DNA of 7,309 nt, taken from positions 1 through 7,309 of the forward strand of contig CAZYSS010000090.1 in NCBI GenBank assembly GCA_964649845.1, in the 5' to 3' direction. The translations under genes were made by a program, and so were the position numbers. Source of the DNA: RGIG3102 sp964649845. Its GTDB lineage: Bacteria > Bacillota > Clostridia > Oscillospirales > Ruminococcaceae. Under the pieces are notes generated by a model. That model saw only the letters and a program-made list of their open reading frames with translations, searched no databases and was not told the DNA's origin. Each line of letters starts with the position of its first letter. The first letter of the stretch is position 1. Of this stretch, positions 1-5,954 are shown one piece after another.

Positions 1-730
1 TGTCCTCTGTCATAACATTGAAATTATGGTCGGCATCGTGATAGATAATCAGTTCTGCCTTTTCATTTGTGGCGGCAATTTCTTCGCAGTGTGGCATTGG
101 CACCAGCACATCGGCATCACCTGCCATTACCAGCAGTTCACCTGTATATTTTTTCAGTGCATCCATAGGTTTCGTGGCTTTTATCTCTTCAAACCATGCC
201 AGCGGTACAATCAGGTCATTGCGCCAGCCAAGAGGAATGGCGGCAAAGCCGTTTTCAACTGCCTGCGAATAAAACATATCAAACCAACTTGCAAAGGCGC
301 CTTCACCGTTATGGCATGCACCGGACCAGGACACAGCCGCCTTGATTTTGTCATAATGTGTATCAAGAAACACAGCCATTACACGGCCGCCCTGGCTGTA
401 CCCGATAATACCGATTCTGTCAGTGTCAATTTCCGGTCTGCCGCACACATAGTCATATGCTTTCTGTGTGTCAGCAACTTCAGCCATAAATGTCTGGTTT
501 ATGCCGCTGTCAGCGCTTTCGCCACATCCGGCAAAGTCAAATCTGATGGAAGCTATCCCCCTTTCTGCCAGCAGGTCTGCCAGGTCCAGATACTGATTGC
601 CTGCTTCGTCCTTTGACGAGCCTGTGCCGTGGCACATTATAACGCAAGGCACTTTCCGGGCATTTTCAGGCAGGGTAAATACCGCAGGAATATCATATTT
701 TTCACTTTTCAGCATTAATTTTTCTTTCAT
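1..730 (-). CDS. alpha/beta hydrolase, 3' end cut by window edge
   Basis: Reverse-strand translation gives 243 codons (MKEKLMLKSEKYD...) running off the left edge without a stop. The fold signature is complete. HGTGSS at residues 34-39 is the oxyanion-hole loop. GYSQGG at 110-115 is the nucleophile elbow, with Ser112 as nucleophile (codon 395-397). GDADVLVP at 204-211 carries the acid, most likely Asp207, and ADHNF at 233-237 carries the base, His235. RFDFAGCGES at 63-72 is the usual strand-turn before the cap. A helical insert rich in aromatics (about 145-185) would form the lid. There is no signal peptide, so it is probably cytosolic. The pattern fits the dienelactone-hydrolase/acyl-esterase branch; the substrate cannot be told. 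Only the last few residues should be missing, because the catalytic His is already present. The start is fixed by AAGGAG about 9 bases upstream (minus strand). It diverges from yqeY. Confidence 0.9.
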   Translation of the reverse strand, partial: MKEKLMLKSEKYDIPAVFTLPENARKVPCVIMCHGTGSSKDEAGNQYLDLADLLAERGIASIRFDFAGCGESADSGINQTFMAEVADTQKAYDYVCGRPEIDTDRIGIIGYSQGGRVMAVFLDTHYDKIKAAVSWSGACHNGEGAFASWFDMFYSQAVENGFAAIPLGWRNDLIVPLAWFEEIKATKPMDALKKYTGELLVMAGDADVLVPMPHCEEIAATNEKAELIIYHDADHNFNVMTED

Positions 731-758
731 AACGGAAACTCCTTTTAATATTACTTTA

Positions 759-767
759 ATTATAACA
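759..767 (-). promoter_or_regulatory. extended -10 promoter of the hydrolase gene
   Basis: On the minus strand the sequence reads TGTTATAAT: a perfect TATAAT -10 preceded by the TGn extension. No good -35 is seen 16-18 bases upstream, as is usual for extended -10 promoters. The predicted transcript starts about 20-25 bases before the hydrolase start codon, leaving room only for the AAGGAG ribosome binding site at about 740-745. Confidence 0.6.
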
Positions 768-776
768 TATTATTTA

Positions 777-805
777 TTGCACAAACAGTGATTTTGGGGT
801 AAAAT
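777..805 (+). promoter_or_regulatory. sigma-A-type promoter of yqeY
   Basis: TTGCAC (777-782), a 17-base spacer and TAAAAT (800-805) form a good vegetative promoter. Transcription would start near 812 and the ribosome binding site ACGAGG is at 826-831. Its -35 lies only about 10 bases beyond the oppositely oriented hydrolase -10, so the two polymerases would compete for overlapping DNA. Confidence 0.65.
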
Positions 806-840
806 AGTTACATAAATAATTTAAAACGAGGTATATTATT

Positions 841-1287
841 ATGGCATTGATGGATGATGTACGCGCCGGTATGATGGCTGCTATGAAAAATAAAGACAAA
901 GTGAGAAAAGACGCTTTGTCTGCCCTGCTGGCTGCTATGAAAAGCAAAGCAATAGACAACAAAGGCGTGCTGACAGATGATGATGCAATTGCAGTTGTGG
1001 CAAAGGAAATCAAACAGCTGAAAGAAACAATGGACACAGCGCCTGAAAGCTATGTGGAAGTAAAAGAAGAATGTGCAGCAAAAATCGCTGTACTGTCTGA
1101 ATTTATGCCAAAACAGATGGATGAAGAAGAAATCAAAGAAGTTATCCGCGGTGTGCTGGCACAGCTGGGTCTGGAAAAACCTGAAGCAAAACAGAAAGGC
1201 ATTATTATGAAAAACCTGATGCCTCTGGTAAAAGGCAAAGCAGACGGCAAGCTGGTAAATGAAATCCTGGCAACATTTTTTGCATAA
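841..1287 (+). CDS. yqeY: GatB/YqeY domain protein
   Basis: 148 residues, the normal full length of the YqeY family (Pfam PF09424), whose fold resembles the C-terminal tail of the GatB subunit of the tRNA-dependent amidotransferase. An N-terminal helical part (about 1-70) contains the characteristic MMAAMKNKDKVRKDALSALL region. A second helical part carries LSEFMPKQMDEEEIKEVI (85-102) and the family hallmark GIIMKNLMPLVKGKADGKLV (120-139). Those basic and glycine residues are the most conserved stretch. The molecular role is not established; a link to tRNA or aminoacylation is only inferred from GatB. It is probably cytosolic. It starts with ATG behind ACGAGG, 9 bases away. It has its own promoter and a strong terminator, so it appears monocistronic; the rpsU neighbour common in Firmicutes is not seen here. 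Confidence 0.93.
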   Translation: MALMDDVRAGMMAAMKNKDKVRKDALSALLAAMKSKAIDNKGVLTDDDAIAVVAKEIKQLKETMDTAPESYVEVKEECAAKIAVLSEFMPKQMDEEEIKEVIRGVLAQLGLEKPEAKQKGIIMKNLMPLVKGKADGKLVNEILATFFA

Positions 1288-1304
1288 TTGAACAAGTAAT
1301 ATAT

Positions 1305-1336
1305 AAAGGCAGGTCTTCTTGACCTGCCTTTTTATT
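1305..1336 (+). terminator. rho-independent terminator after yqeY
   Basis: An 11-bp perfect stem (1305-1315 with 1321-1331, core GGCAGGTC/GACCTGCC) closes a 5-base loop TTCTT and runs into a T-rich tail. It begins 18 bases after the yqeY stop codon. Confidence 0.9.
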
Positions 1337-1338
1337 GC

Positions 1339-1366
1339 ACTTTAAAAACCTGCTGCGCATAAAATA
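1339..1366 (+). promoter_or_regulatory. possible SigK/SigE-type mother-cell promoter
   Basis: CATAAAATA at 1358-1366 matches the SigK -10 pattern CATAnnnTA exactly and is one base from the SigE -10 CATACAAT. An AC dinucleotide (1339-1340) lies 17 bases upstream, close to the AC-type -35 of SigK. The start would fall near 1373, leaving a short leader with AAAGGAG (1389-1395) before the ATG. The alternative is a vegetative promoter using TTGCAC (1335-1340), which would need CATAAA at spacing 17 or TAAAAT at spacing 19, both poorer fits. The consensus sequences come from Bacillus, and the site is short. Confidence 0.4.
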
Positions 1367-1400
1367 AACCAAGCAATCGCAATAAATTAAAGGAGAAATT

Positions 1401-3185
1401 ATGCCTACAGGTTTTTTACAGGTAATGGTGACCACACAGACAGCATTACCATTGGAGAATGTAAAAGTAACAGTGATTGACAGTGCCACCAGCCAGGTGC
1501 TGGAGGATAAAACAGCCTACACAGACAACAGTGGTAAAACACCGCTGATAGAGCTGGAAACCGCCGCCAGAATCTACTCTCTGGATGAGGACAATACTAC
1601 AGTGCTGCCATACAAAAACTATGACCTGATAATTGAAAAGGAATATTTTATCCGCGGACAGATTACAGGTGCACAGATTTACGAGGGGGAAACCACTCTG
1701 CAGACCATTGGTCTGATGCCCCGCCCCACAGAATTCGGCAACGAATTCGAAAGCGAATTGAGCCGCAGTGATATACAGAAATTGTTTACCACCGTACCAA
1801 ATCTGCAGGAAGGTACAAACGATTATGTATTGCAGCGCGTGATTATACCACAGACTGTAACAGTACACCTGGGCAGACCGGATGCCGACGCCCAGAACGT
1901 GACAGTACCTTTCCGCACCTATCTTAAAAGTGTGGCCGCCAGTGAAATTTATCCAACATGGCCGGAACAGGCACTGCGTGCCAATATTCACGCACAGATT
2001 TCCTTTGTGCTGAACAGAATCTATACAGAATGGTACAGAAGCCGCGGATATAACTTTGATATAACCAACAGTACCAGCTTTGACCAGAAATATATACACA
2101 ACCGTTCCACATTTGATTCCACTGACAGAATAGTGGACGAAGTGTTTAACACCTATGTGACCAGGCAGTTCAACAGAGAGCCATATTTTACAGAATATTG
2201 TGACGGCAAACAGGTAACCTGCAACGGCCTGAAGCAGTGGGGCACTGTTGACCTGGCAAACCAGGGTATGAACGCCCTGCAGATACTACAGTATTACTAT
2301 GGCGATGATATACAGATAAACGAAACCAATTACATAGCCAATGTATCCACATCATATCCCGGCACACCATTGCGCCGCGGCAGCACAGGAGAAAATGTGC
2401 GTATCCTGCAGGCACAGCTGAACAGGATAAGCGACAACTACCCCGCCATAGGTAAGCAGACTGTGGACGGTGTGTTCGGTGTCAATATGGAAAATGCCGT
2501 AAAGACATTCCAGCGTGTGTTCAACCTGACATCTGATGGTGTAGTTGGTAAAGCTACATGGTATAAAATCAGCTATATCTATGTAGCTGTTAAAAAGCTG
2601 GCAGAGTTAACAAGCGAAGGTGAAGCGATAACAGACGGCGCATACCCCGGTTTTCCTGTGCGCATAGGCGACCGCGGCCTGAATGTAACAATTGTACAGT
2701 TTTATCTTAATCAGGCTTCTCAATATGTATCTACAATATCAGAGCTTGCTCTTGACGGTGTATTCGGCAGCGGCACAAGACAGCAGGTAATCAATTTCCA
2801 GCGCTATTACAATCTTACTCCAGACGGCGTGGTTGGCCCCGCCACATGGGAAAAGATGTACCGCCTTTTCCTCAGCATTGAAGAGGGCGTTGATGTCCCT
2901 TCACAGACACCGCCGCCATCTGCCGTATACCCTGGCACGCCTCTGCGACTTGGCAGCAATGGAAGCAATGTGACACGTATTCAGCAGTGGCTGAACGATA
3001 TAGGTACCGTAAATTCTACAATACCACGGCTGACTGTTGACGGCCGCTTCGGTCCTGCAACCCAAAATGCAGTAATGATTTTCCAGGGTGAATATGGTCT
3101 GAACGTGGACGGCGTTGTAGGCCCTCTGACTTGGAACAGAATATACGCTGTATGGCAGGATCTGGTGGGAGACGGATTGGTGTAA
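1401..3185 (+). CDS. SleC-like spore cortex protein: Ig-like, SpoIID-like, three PG-binding domains
   Basis: 594 residues. Residues 4-107 look like a beta-rich Ig/carboxypeptidase-regulatory-type domain (TDNSG turn at 41-45). Residues about 150-310 resemble the SpoIID/LytB domain, a lytic transglycosylase fold. YLKSVAASEIYPTWPEQALR (174-193) matches its active-site region, and Glu182 sits where the catalytic Glu of SpoIID (E88 in B. subtilis) lies. Cys267 and Cys274 (YCDGKQVTC) fall where SpoIID has zinc-binding Cys residues. Three 76-residue PG_binding_1 repeats (Pfam PF01471) follow at 319-394, 415-490 and 510-585, each starting YPG and carrying DGVVG..TW. The order recalls SleC, the clostridial cortex-lytic enzyme that acts at germination. 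No signal peptide is visible, which fits mother-cell synthesis and deposition in the forespore cortex or coat. The start is secure: AAAGGAG lies 5 bases before the ATG. It is monocistronic. The spore role and transglycosylase activity are inferred. Confidence 0.82.
   Translation: MPTGFLQVMVTTQTALPLENVKVTVIDSATSQVLEDKTAYTDNSGKTPLIELETAARIYSLDEDNTTVLPYKNYDLIIEKEYFIRGQITGAQIYEGETTLQTIGLMPRPTEFGNEFESELSRSDIQKLFTTVPNLQEGTNDYVLQRVIIPQTVTVHLGRPDADAQNVTVPFRTYLKSVAASEIYPTWPEQALRANIHAQISFVLNRIYTEWYRSRGYNFDITNSTSFDQKYIHNRSTFDSTDRIVDEVFNTYVTRQFNREPYFTEYCDGKQVTCNGLKQWGTVDLANQGMNALQILQYYYGDDIQINETNYIANVSTSYPGTPLRRGSTGENVRILQAQLNRISDNYPAIGKQTVDGVFGVNMENAVKTFQRVFNLTSDGVVGKATWYKISYIYVAVKKLAELTSEGEAITDGAYPGFPVRIGDRGLNVTIVQFYLNQASQYVSTISELALDGVFGSGTRQQVINFQRYYNLTPDGVVGPATWEKMYRLFLSIEEGVDVPSQTPPPSAVYPGTPLRLGSNGSNVTRIQQWLNDIGTVNSTIPRLTVDGRFGPATQNAVMIFQGEYGLNVDGVVGPLTWNRIYAVWQDLVGDGLV
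2355..3155 (+). repeat. three tandem 76-codon peptidoglycan-binding repeats
   Basis: Units at 2355-2582, 2643-2870 and 2928-3155 are each exactly 76 codons, separated by linkers of 20 and 19 codons; the second linker contains PPP. Shared positions include YPGxPxRxGxxGxNV at the start, DGxFGxxT in the middle and DGVVGxxTW near the end. The DNA has diverged much more than the protein, so the duplications are old and under selection rather than a recent slippage product. Confidence 0.9.
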
Positions 3186-3199
3186 ATACAGCATAAATA

Positions 3200-3230
3200 C
3201 GTAGGGGACGGTCTCCCGAACGTCCTGCTC
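3200..3230. repeat. degenerate interspersed palindrome (GTAGGGGACG type)
   Basis: The stretch beginning GTAGGGGACGGTCTCCCG (3201-3218) holds GGACG (3206-3210) facing CGTCC (3221-3225), and an alternative small hairpin GGGA-CGGTC-TCCC (3205-3217). It is much richer in G and C than its flanks and lies 20 bases after a stop codon. It resembles, from memory, the GTAGGGG-headed palindromic repeats scattered between genes of many Clostridia, with the right arm decayed. Only one copy occurs in the window, so repeat status cannot be confirmed here. Confidence 0.35.
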
Positions 3231-3249
3231 CGGATTAGCAAGACATAAA

Positions 3250-3278
3250 CAGCCACACCGGAACACCCGATGTGGCTG
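3250..3278. terminator. hairpin terminator between convergent genes
   Basis: CAGCCACA (3250-3257) pairs with TGTGGCTG (3271-3278). After a C/A mismatch the stem continues with CGG/CCG (3259-3261 and 3267-3269) around a 5-base loop. On the plus strand it is followed by CTATTTTATTTTC a few bases on; on the minus strand by TTTATGTCTT. It lies 65 bases after the 1401-3185 gene and 7 bases beyond the stop of the opposing gene, so it can serve both. The T-runs are imperfect. Confidence 0.6.
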
Positions 3279-3285
3279 AACTCAT

Positions 3286-4014
3286 CTATTTTATTTTCAC
3301 AAGTTTCCTTTTTATCTGGCAGGTTTTGTCCTGGCAGTTGGCACACTGCAGATGTTTATTACTGCCTGCATAAAATCTCTCCGGATGGCGTGCATACAGC
3401 AGTTCCCAATGCAACAGCACTATACAGGCTGTAAAAAACAGACTCAGGGAATAAAAGCTCTGCATAAAAAGCATAGGGGTAAACATCATAAAATGTCCCC
3501 AGTCGTAAATGCGGCAGTTTACACAGCATTTGTTTTTCATTATATGGCTCTGGAACGGGCAATAAAACAGTATGCAAATATAGTCGCACAGGAAATAAAA
3601 CACAGACAGCATTATCATATCTGCATTATCCAGAATTTCCACTGCGTGCAATATTCCCACAATGCCATTGCCCAGCAGCCATACCAGCATTACACGCCAG
3701 GCTTTCAGATTCTGATCCTGGGTATATTCCAGCATCTCCAGACGGGAATAATTTTCTTCCGGCCGGTATTCAATGCTTTTCAGACAAGCCATTGTGAAAG
3801 GCCGCTTTGGCCACAGATGACTGAGCATCATAGCCATAAACCCGAACCACAGTATATGCATAAAGTTCACACCCATATACAATGGCTGGTTCAGCAGCTT
3901 CAATATGGAATTTTTATCGTAAATATACAGTCCCAGCACAATCAGAAACACTGCCATGCGCAATAGCAGTTTTACATGGTACACCTGCATCATTTTTGTC
4001 TTAACCAGTTTCAT
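3286..4014 (-). CDS. multi-pass membrane protein with two cysteine clusters, unknown function
   Basis: 242 residues; I recognise no named family. Hydrophobic segments at about 15-32, 47-67, 106-124, 131-152 and 173-203 suggest five membrane spans; the last is long and could be a hairpin of two. Two cysteine groups stand out. CCVNC (163-167) is followed by RIYDWGHFMMF (168-178). Near the C-terminus, CANCQDKTC (224-232) is followed by a basic tail. Cx2C plus Cx4C spacing suggests a metal or iron-sulfur site, or redox-active thiols. ARHPERF (208-214) sits between the last span and the second cluster. The start is the ATG at 4014 behind AAGGTG (4019-4024), with a rather short 4-base gap. A second Met (residue 8) is possible. 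It diverges from the redox protein at 4191 and converges on the spore-type gene. The tight motif spacing suggests a conserved but uncharacterised family. The function is not known. Confidence 0.8.
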   Translation of the reverse strand: MKLVKTKMMQVYHVKLLLRMAVFLIVLGLYIYDKNSILKLLNQPLYMGVNFMHILWFGFMAMMLSHLWPKRPFTMACLKSIEYRPEENYSRLEMLEYTQDQNLKAWRVMLVWLLGNGIVGILHAVEILDNADMIMLSVFYFLCDYICILFYCPFQSHIMKNKCCVNCRIYDWGHFMMFTPMLFMQSFYSLSLFFTACIVLLHWELLYARHPERFYAGSNKHLQCANCQDKTCQIKRKLVKIK

Positions 4015-4045
4015 TTTTCACCTTAAATTATTTTTATAATAGAAG

Positions 4046-4074
4046 ATTTTAACACAAAACTCACATCTTGTCTT
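4046..4074 (-). promoter_or_regulatory. candidate promoter of the membrane protein gene
   Basis: On the minus strand AAGACA (4069-4074), a 17-base spacer and TAAAAT (4046-4051) form a plausible vegetative promoter. A second -10-like TATTAT lies closer to the gene at 4036-4041 but has no matching -35. Confidence 0.45.
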
Positions 4075-4130
4075 CATCTGAACAGATTTTTTTACTTTGT
4101 TTTTGCATTTTTATCAATCGTTACAGTTTT

Positions 4131-4159
4131 TTGACAAATCTGCAGCCGTGTTATATCAT
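4131..4159 (+). promoter_or_regulatory. sigma-A promoter of the C_GCAxxG_C_C gene
   Basis: A perfect TTGACA -35 (4131-4136), a 17-base spacer and TATCAT (4154-4159). A perfect TATAAT overlaps just downstream (4159-4164) but at 22-base spacing. Transcription would start near 4166, with a strong GGGAGG ribosome binding site at 4178-4183, 7 bases before the ATG. Confidence 0.7.
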
Positions 4160-4190
4160 ATAATCAACAACAAATCCGGGAGGCCATATT

Positions 4191-4601
4191 ATGACTTTAG
4201 GCGAAAAAGCAAAAAATTACTATGTAAACGAACATCTGAACTGTGCCGTATCCACCCTTCTTGCAGCAAGTGATGTGTATAAGCTGGGCGTTTCAAAAGA
4301 AGATGCCAAACTGGTGACAGCTTTTGGCGGCGGTATGGGTTGCGGCAATTTGTGCGGTGCCCTGGCAGGGGCAATGGCAGCCCTGGGCAAAGTGTATCTG
4401 CCTGCCGACGCAATGTATACACCTGAATTCAAGGACGTGTGCGCAGATTTTGTGGCAGCTTTCACAGAAAAATGGGGTACCACATTGTGTGAACCTATCA
4501 AAACAGCAAACGTAACCCCGCAGGAACGCTGCGGCAGGACTGTACTGGAAACCGGTAATCTGCTGCAGGAATACATCGATAATATTATGACCGAAAAATA
4601 A
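4191..4601 (+). CDS. C_GCAxxG_C_C family putative redox protein
   Basis: 136 residues, typical of the small C_GCAxxG_C_C family (Pfam PF09719, annotated as putative redox-active protein). Six cysteines are present: Cys18 (LNCA), Cys51 and Cys55 in a Gly-rich core (FGGGMGCGNLCGALAGAM, 45-62), Cys84, Cys100 and Cys114 (ERCGRTV). The core is the family hallmark, here with GCG in place of GCA. The Cys and Gly positions suggest a buried cluster or disulfide site, but the biochemical role of the family is not established. There is no signal peptide, so it is likely cytosolic; relatives are sometimes found next to redox or metal-handling proteins. The start is unambiguous (GGGAGG, 7-base gap). It is monocistronic, with its own promoter and terminator, and divergent from a cysteine-rich membrane protein with which it shares a 176-base spacer. 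Confidence 0.88.
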   Translation: MTLGEKAKNYYVNEHLNCAVSTLLAASDVYKLGVSKEDAKLVTAFGGGMGCGNLCGALAGAMAALGKVYLPADAMYTPEFKDVCADFVAAFTEKWGTTLCEPIKTANVTPQERCGRTVLETGNLLQEYIDNIMTEK

Positions 4602-4605
4602 ACAA

Positions 4606-4640
4606 AAAAGGTATTGCAACCGCAATACCTTTTATTTTTT
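4606..4640. terminator. bidirectional rho-independent terminator
   Basis: AAAAGGTATTGC (4606-4617) pairs perfectly with GCAATACCTTTT (4622-4633) around the 4-base loop AACC. The plus strand continues ATTTTTTG and the minus strand TTTGTTT, so both directions have a T-tract. It lies between the stop codons of two convergent genes, 4 bases from one and 10 from the other. Confidence 0.92.
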
Positions 4641-4643
4641 GAA

Positions 4644-5765
4644 TTACTCTGTTACTTCAGCAGATACTTCCATGTTTGCAATCAGATTTTTCAGCATTAC
4701 ATCGCGTATTACGATAGATTTCAGATATGGTTTGCCATAAGCTGTTTCGTAATCGGAGTAATCATCTGTGCCAAACATATATTCAAAGTAAGCTGTCAGG
4801 TCTTCGTCTGTTACTGTGAAACCTTCTTTTTCACATATAGCCTGAACTGTCAGATATACTTTTCCGTAGTATTCGATATCTTCTTTTGAATCTGCAATGT
4901 ATTCATCCATTGATTCATAGCCGTACATAGACAGCATATCTTCTGCTGTGAAGCCATACCGTGCAGCAGTAGCTTCAATATTTGCTTTTCTTGCAGCTAC
5001 TTCGTAGTTGTAGATAGCATCTGGGTAGGATGTAACTGCTGTTTCTTCCATCAGTTTGTTCCATACAAAGTTTTTTGTATCTGCGTCTACCAGCTGCTGT
5101 GCAATTTTAGCTTTCATATCTTCCACATTTTCATATGTGTCAGCCAGATTTTCAGCGATGAAATCATCTGTGATTTCCGGTGTGATTGTTTTGTAGAAGT
5201 GATTGATTGTAATGTTGAACACTGCGTCTTTGCCGTTCAGTTCTTCGTTGCCGTAATCTTCAGGGAATGTAACTTCAATATCAAAGTTTTCTCCTGGTTT
5301 GTGGCCGATAAGCTGCTGCAGGAAATCGTCAATGTACTGTGTAACACCAATTGTTACATCTGTACCGGCACCTTCTGTAGAGCCGCCTTCAAATTCAACA
5401 CCATCAATAGAACCAACATAGTCAATGTTTACTGTATCACCGTCAACGATAGCACGTGTTGTGTCAGCATCTTTTTCGCTTGTGGAAAATGAAGCCCGGA
5501 TTGAATCAATTTTTGCTTTGATTTCATCTTCTGTTGCAACCGCCAGTGCTTCTGGCATTACATATTCTGAATATTCTGGCAGAATTACATAGTCCAGAGC
5601 TGTTACACCTTCAAAAAAGCCATCTTTTGTCAGACCATCGCTGTAGCTGTACATCACAGATTTGTCCATTGTGAAATATGAGAAGAAGCCCAGGCATGTG
5701 ATAGCAACCAGAACCAGAGCAACAAGTCTTGTCAGATTCTTTTTAGTTTTTGCTTTAGAATTCAT
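4644..5765 (-). CDS. membrane-tethered trigger-factor-like peptidyl-prolyl isomerase (FKBP)
   Basis: 373 residues. A basic N-terminus (KAKTKKN) and a hydrophobic stretch at about 12-31 form a signal peptide or membrane anchor. The AITC at 21-24 is a poor lipobox, so an uncleaved anchor or non-lipid signal peptide is likelier. Residues about 107-192 form an FKBP-type isomerase domain of trigger-factor style: GDTVNIDYVGSIDGVEFEGG (109-128), IGVTQYIDDFLQQLIGHKPG (139-158), VTFPEDYGNEELNGKDAVF (165-183). Residues about 195-370 are mostly helical and acidic and match the trigger-factor C-terminal chaperone arm. The ribosome-binding domain of true trigger factor is missing, replaced by the anchor. 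It probably helps fold exported proteins outside the membrane, like PrsA in role but from another family (inference). GGAGGA lies 9 bases before the ATG. It is monocistronic and diverges from the radical SAM gene. Confidence 0.88.
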   Translation of the reverse strand: MNSKAKTKKNLTRLVALVLVAITCLGFFSYFTMDKSVMYSYSDGLTKDGFFEGVTALDYVILPEYSEYVMPEALAVATEDEIKAKIDSIRASFSTSEKDADTTRAIVDGDTVNIDYVGSIDGVEFEGGSTEGAGTDVTIGVTQYIDDFLQQLIGHKPGENFDIEVTFPEDYGNEELNGKDAVFNITINHFYKTITPEITDDFIAENLADTYENVEDMKAKIAQQLVDADTKNFVWNKLMEETAVTSYPDAIYNYEVAARKANIEATAARYGFTAEDMLSMYGYESMDEYIADSKEDIEYYGKVYLTVQAICEKEGFTVTDEDLTAYFEYMFGTDDYSDYETAYGKPYLKSIVIRDVMLKNLIANMEVSAEVTE

Positions 5766-5811
5766 TTATATATATCCTCCATTAAAATTTACTTTAACAG
5801 TCATAAACAGT

Positions 5812-5840
5812 ATTTTATAGCATAAATCACAAAGTTGCAA
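5812..5840 (-). promoter_or_regulatory. sigma-A-type promoter of the foldase gene
   Basis: On the minus strand TTGCAA (5835-5840), a 17-base spacer and TAAAAT (5812-5817). It is nearly identical to the yqeY promoter (TTGCAC-17-TAAAAT). Its start would lie about 40 bases before the coding start, with GGAGGA at 5775-5780. Confidence 0.6.
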
Positions 5841-5897
5841 GCAAAATTTGAGATTTTCAATATTTTGTCTTTTTCTCTTCACAAAATCAACACTTAA

Positions 5898-5926
5898 TAG
5901 ACAATTTGTGGCAGATATGCTATGAT
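5898..5926 (+). promoter_or_regulatory. promoter of the radical SAM gene
   Basis: TAGACA (5898-5903), a 17-base spacer and TATGAT (5921-5926), the latter preceded by TGC and so also an extended -10. Transcription would start near 5933, leaving a leader of about 20 bases with the purine-rich ribosome binding site AAGGGGGG (5941-5948), 6 bases before the ATG. Confidence 0.65.
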
Positions 5927-5954
5927 TTTCTCAGTAAAATAAGGGGGGTACAGT

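Noticed and set aside
26..616. Long plus-strand ORF across the hydrolase
   Set aside because: Its product is low-complexity in appearance and matches nothing. The minus strand here encodes a complete alpha/beta hydrolase signature, so this is the antisense shadow.
1446..2099. 217-residue minus-strand ORF inside the SleC-like gene
   Set aside because: Antisense to a gene with clear domains and a good ribosome binding site; no upstream ribosome site or family match of its own.
2355..3155. Regularly spaced repeats as a CRISPR array
   Set aside because: The periodicity is at protein level (76-residue domains in frame) with diverged DNA; no identical short repeats or unique spacers.
3352..3966. 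204-residue plus-strand ORF opposite the membrane protein
   Set aside because: His/Gln-rich product typical of reverse-reading a membrane protein; the minus-strand frame has membrane spans and ordered cysteine motifs.
4159..4164. Perfect TATAAT as the -10 of the C_GCAxxG_C_C gene
   Set aside because: It lies 22 bases from the TTGACA -35; TATCAT at 17-base spacing is the better partner, although an independent start there is not excluded.
5682..5708. Lipobox at Cys24 of the foldase, making it a lipoprotein
   Set aside because: The residues before Cys24 are AIT; Thr at -1 departs from the usual Gly/Ala/Ser, and the hydrophobic run continues past the Cys.
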